Positions 62,700 through 64,000 of a stretch of 64,000 nucleotides of DNA are shown here, one piece after another. Under the pieces are notes generated by a model that saw only the letters and a program-made list of their open reading frames with translations, searched no databases and was not told the DNA's origin. How positions within the stretch are numbered: position 1 is the first letter of the stretch; each line of letters starts with the position of its first letter. Source of the DNA: Flaccisagitta enflata (Eukaryota > Chaetognatha > Sagittoidea > Aphragmophora); the NCBI GenBank assembly GCA_965153355.1, contig OZ231127.1, forward strand, positions 42,594,001-42,658,000, read 5' to 3'. Position numbers and translations under genes: made by a program.

Positions 62700-63910
62700 A
62701 TTATGACAGATTCTCTATCTGGGTAGCGATGTCTAGAAGTGAGTTGAATTTGGCCACCCCAAATGGATAATACTGAAAAAGATAGTTCAATAATCAGCAC
62801 CATGGAATAGATTTTACATTTCATAATTGCGTAGAAGCTACCCCCACCTCACGAGACAAATATCTTAAATTTCGTTTTTATTTTGCAGTTGCACTTAAGG
62901 GAGTAAGTCACTTACAAGAGCATTTCAATTTTGTCTCAGTTCATAAAGGTTATGTTTTATCTTTTAAGAATTGACTAGACGGACAGTTTTTTTGACACAT
63001 GTGTCAAACCAGGCCATGATAAAGTAAAAAAAACGATGTCAATCATGACTTTTTACCTCATCAATCATTTTTTTTTTACTTTTTATGTGACCAAAATGGG
63101 CTGTAAGACGTCAGTCAGTCTGTCCATCCGTCAGGCGACCCATTTCAATGGATGAAAGTGGTAATTTCGTGCATGCACTAGGCAAATCCAAGTAAAACGT
63201 ACATGCAGTTAAATAACGTTCTGCAACAAAAATTTTGCCTGTAGAGAAATAGGATGGATTTCTTTTATTTTTTTGAATTGGCTATACAGAAAACTGTCTA
63301 CAACAAAATATTCTTTTGGTCCCTTGGAGTTCATTTGAATGATTTCAAACTGTATTTCCCATCGGTTGTCCTTTACTATAACTAGATCTAAAGTGAAAAA
63401 AGAAAGAAAGAAAAACATTTATGATTGGGCGATTTATCGGGAAAAAAGTCGAAGTCAGTCTTCTACTTTTTGACATATTCCAGAGAAACATGGTTTTCAT
63501 TATCTATGGGAAAGTTGTAAACCTCATCCGGCTGATTGAGGGCTCCAATAAAATTGGTAGGGTTAGTAAATTTGATAATTCTCTTTCATTTGGCGCCAAG
63601 CAGAATGCTCTACAACAAATATTTTTCACGCTATGATTTTTTGAAGATCTATTCAAATCAAATTTTTTCGATTTATTCTGATTTTAAGTAGGATCAATAA
63701 AAGAGTGTATTTATGTTTGTTTGATCATGCAAATACAATAAAACATGTTTATGAGCCGAGCTGCTCATCTGTGAGGGTTTTTTGTGCATTCTAGCTTATT
63801 TAACTTCTTTAGCTCATTTAGCTCATTTAGCTTATTCAGCTCAATCTTTTTTTCTGATTTCAAATGTGATAAATGAATTGATATATTGATACATGTTAAA
63901 GCAAGCAAAT
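62700..63910. other. Intergenic, nothing recognised
   Basis: AT-rich. Short frames only; a repeated TTAGCTCATTTAGCTC word lies at 63800-63842. Confidence 0.5.
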
Positions 63911-63916
63911 ACAGAA

Positions 63917-64000
63917 CAAGGCCAGATACACGGCTACCTAAGTTGCATGCGGGTGGGCAGGGGCTATATTTGAGGTCGCGTCATCATTTGGGAAGGAGCA
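63917..64000 (+). mobile_element. R-family element, start only (runs off the window)
   Basis: ACAAGGCCAGATACACGGCT, stem word GTTGCATGC, GGGTGGGCAGGGGC. Its terminal hairpin, beyond the window, should carry GCATGCAAC if the covariation rule holds. Confidence 0.85.

Overview
This window is eukaryotic and gene-poor, dominated by repeats. The evidence for a eukaryote is spliced genes with GT-AG introns in consistent phase, an AATAAA-type poly(A) signal, a non-LTR retrotransposon, a transposon-derived gene of a family I know from fish and cnidarians, and very long (CT)n, (GA)n and (CA)n tracts. A complete TMCC-type gene (transmembrane and coiled-coil protein) suggests an invertebrate animal or a close unicellular relative. 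The species cannot be fixed from sequence alone. Reading frames use the standard code. Two runs of 10 N (25910-25919 and 35097-35106) are assembly gaps, and both fall inside transposon reading frames.

Layout. 1-4400: AT-rich DNA with nested inverted-repeat elements and a composite (CT)n(CA)n tract. 4401-8776: a 36-copy satellite with a 123-bp unit. 8777-14670: microsatellites, a 562-bp foldback element and no convincing gene. 14673-17655: a cluster of small terminal-inverted-repeat (TIR) elements that carry telomere-like arrays, one nested inside another. 18575-22194: exons of one or two unrecognised spliced genes (+). 22438-25909: a two-exon transposon-derived gene (+), cut by a gap. 26313-32950: microsatellites and dispersed repeats. 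32956-35096: a LINE with endonuclease and reverse transcriptase (+), cut by a gap; a tail fragment of a similar LINE lies inverted at 36358-36893. 37110-44430: foldback copies, dispersed repeats and a long (GA)n(CA)n tract. 44587-55669: the TMCC-like gene (-), ten exons totalling 1902 nt (633 codons plus stop). 55850-64000: further dispersed repeats, microsatellites and another telomere-like TIR element.

The protein genes do not form a pathway. The most unusual content is the repeats. (i) A dispersed family, called R here, ends in a hairpin next to TTTTTAG, and the stem sequence is repeated near the opposite end. The stem differs between copies, but within a copy all three occurrences match. 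(ii) Several TIR families hold a tandem array as their body: telomere-like 18-mers in families A and B, and 20-21-mers in family E. (iii) In the TMCC-like gene, long (CT)n tracts lie directly upstream of three splice acceptors and appear to act as their polypyrimidine tracts.
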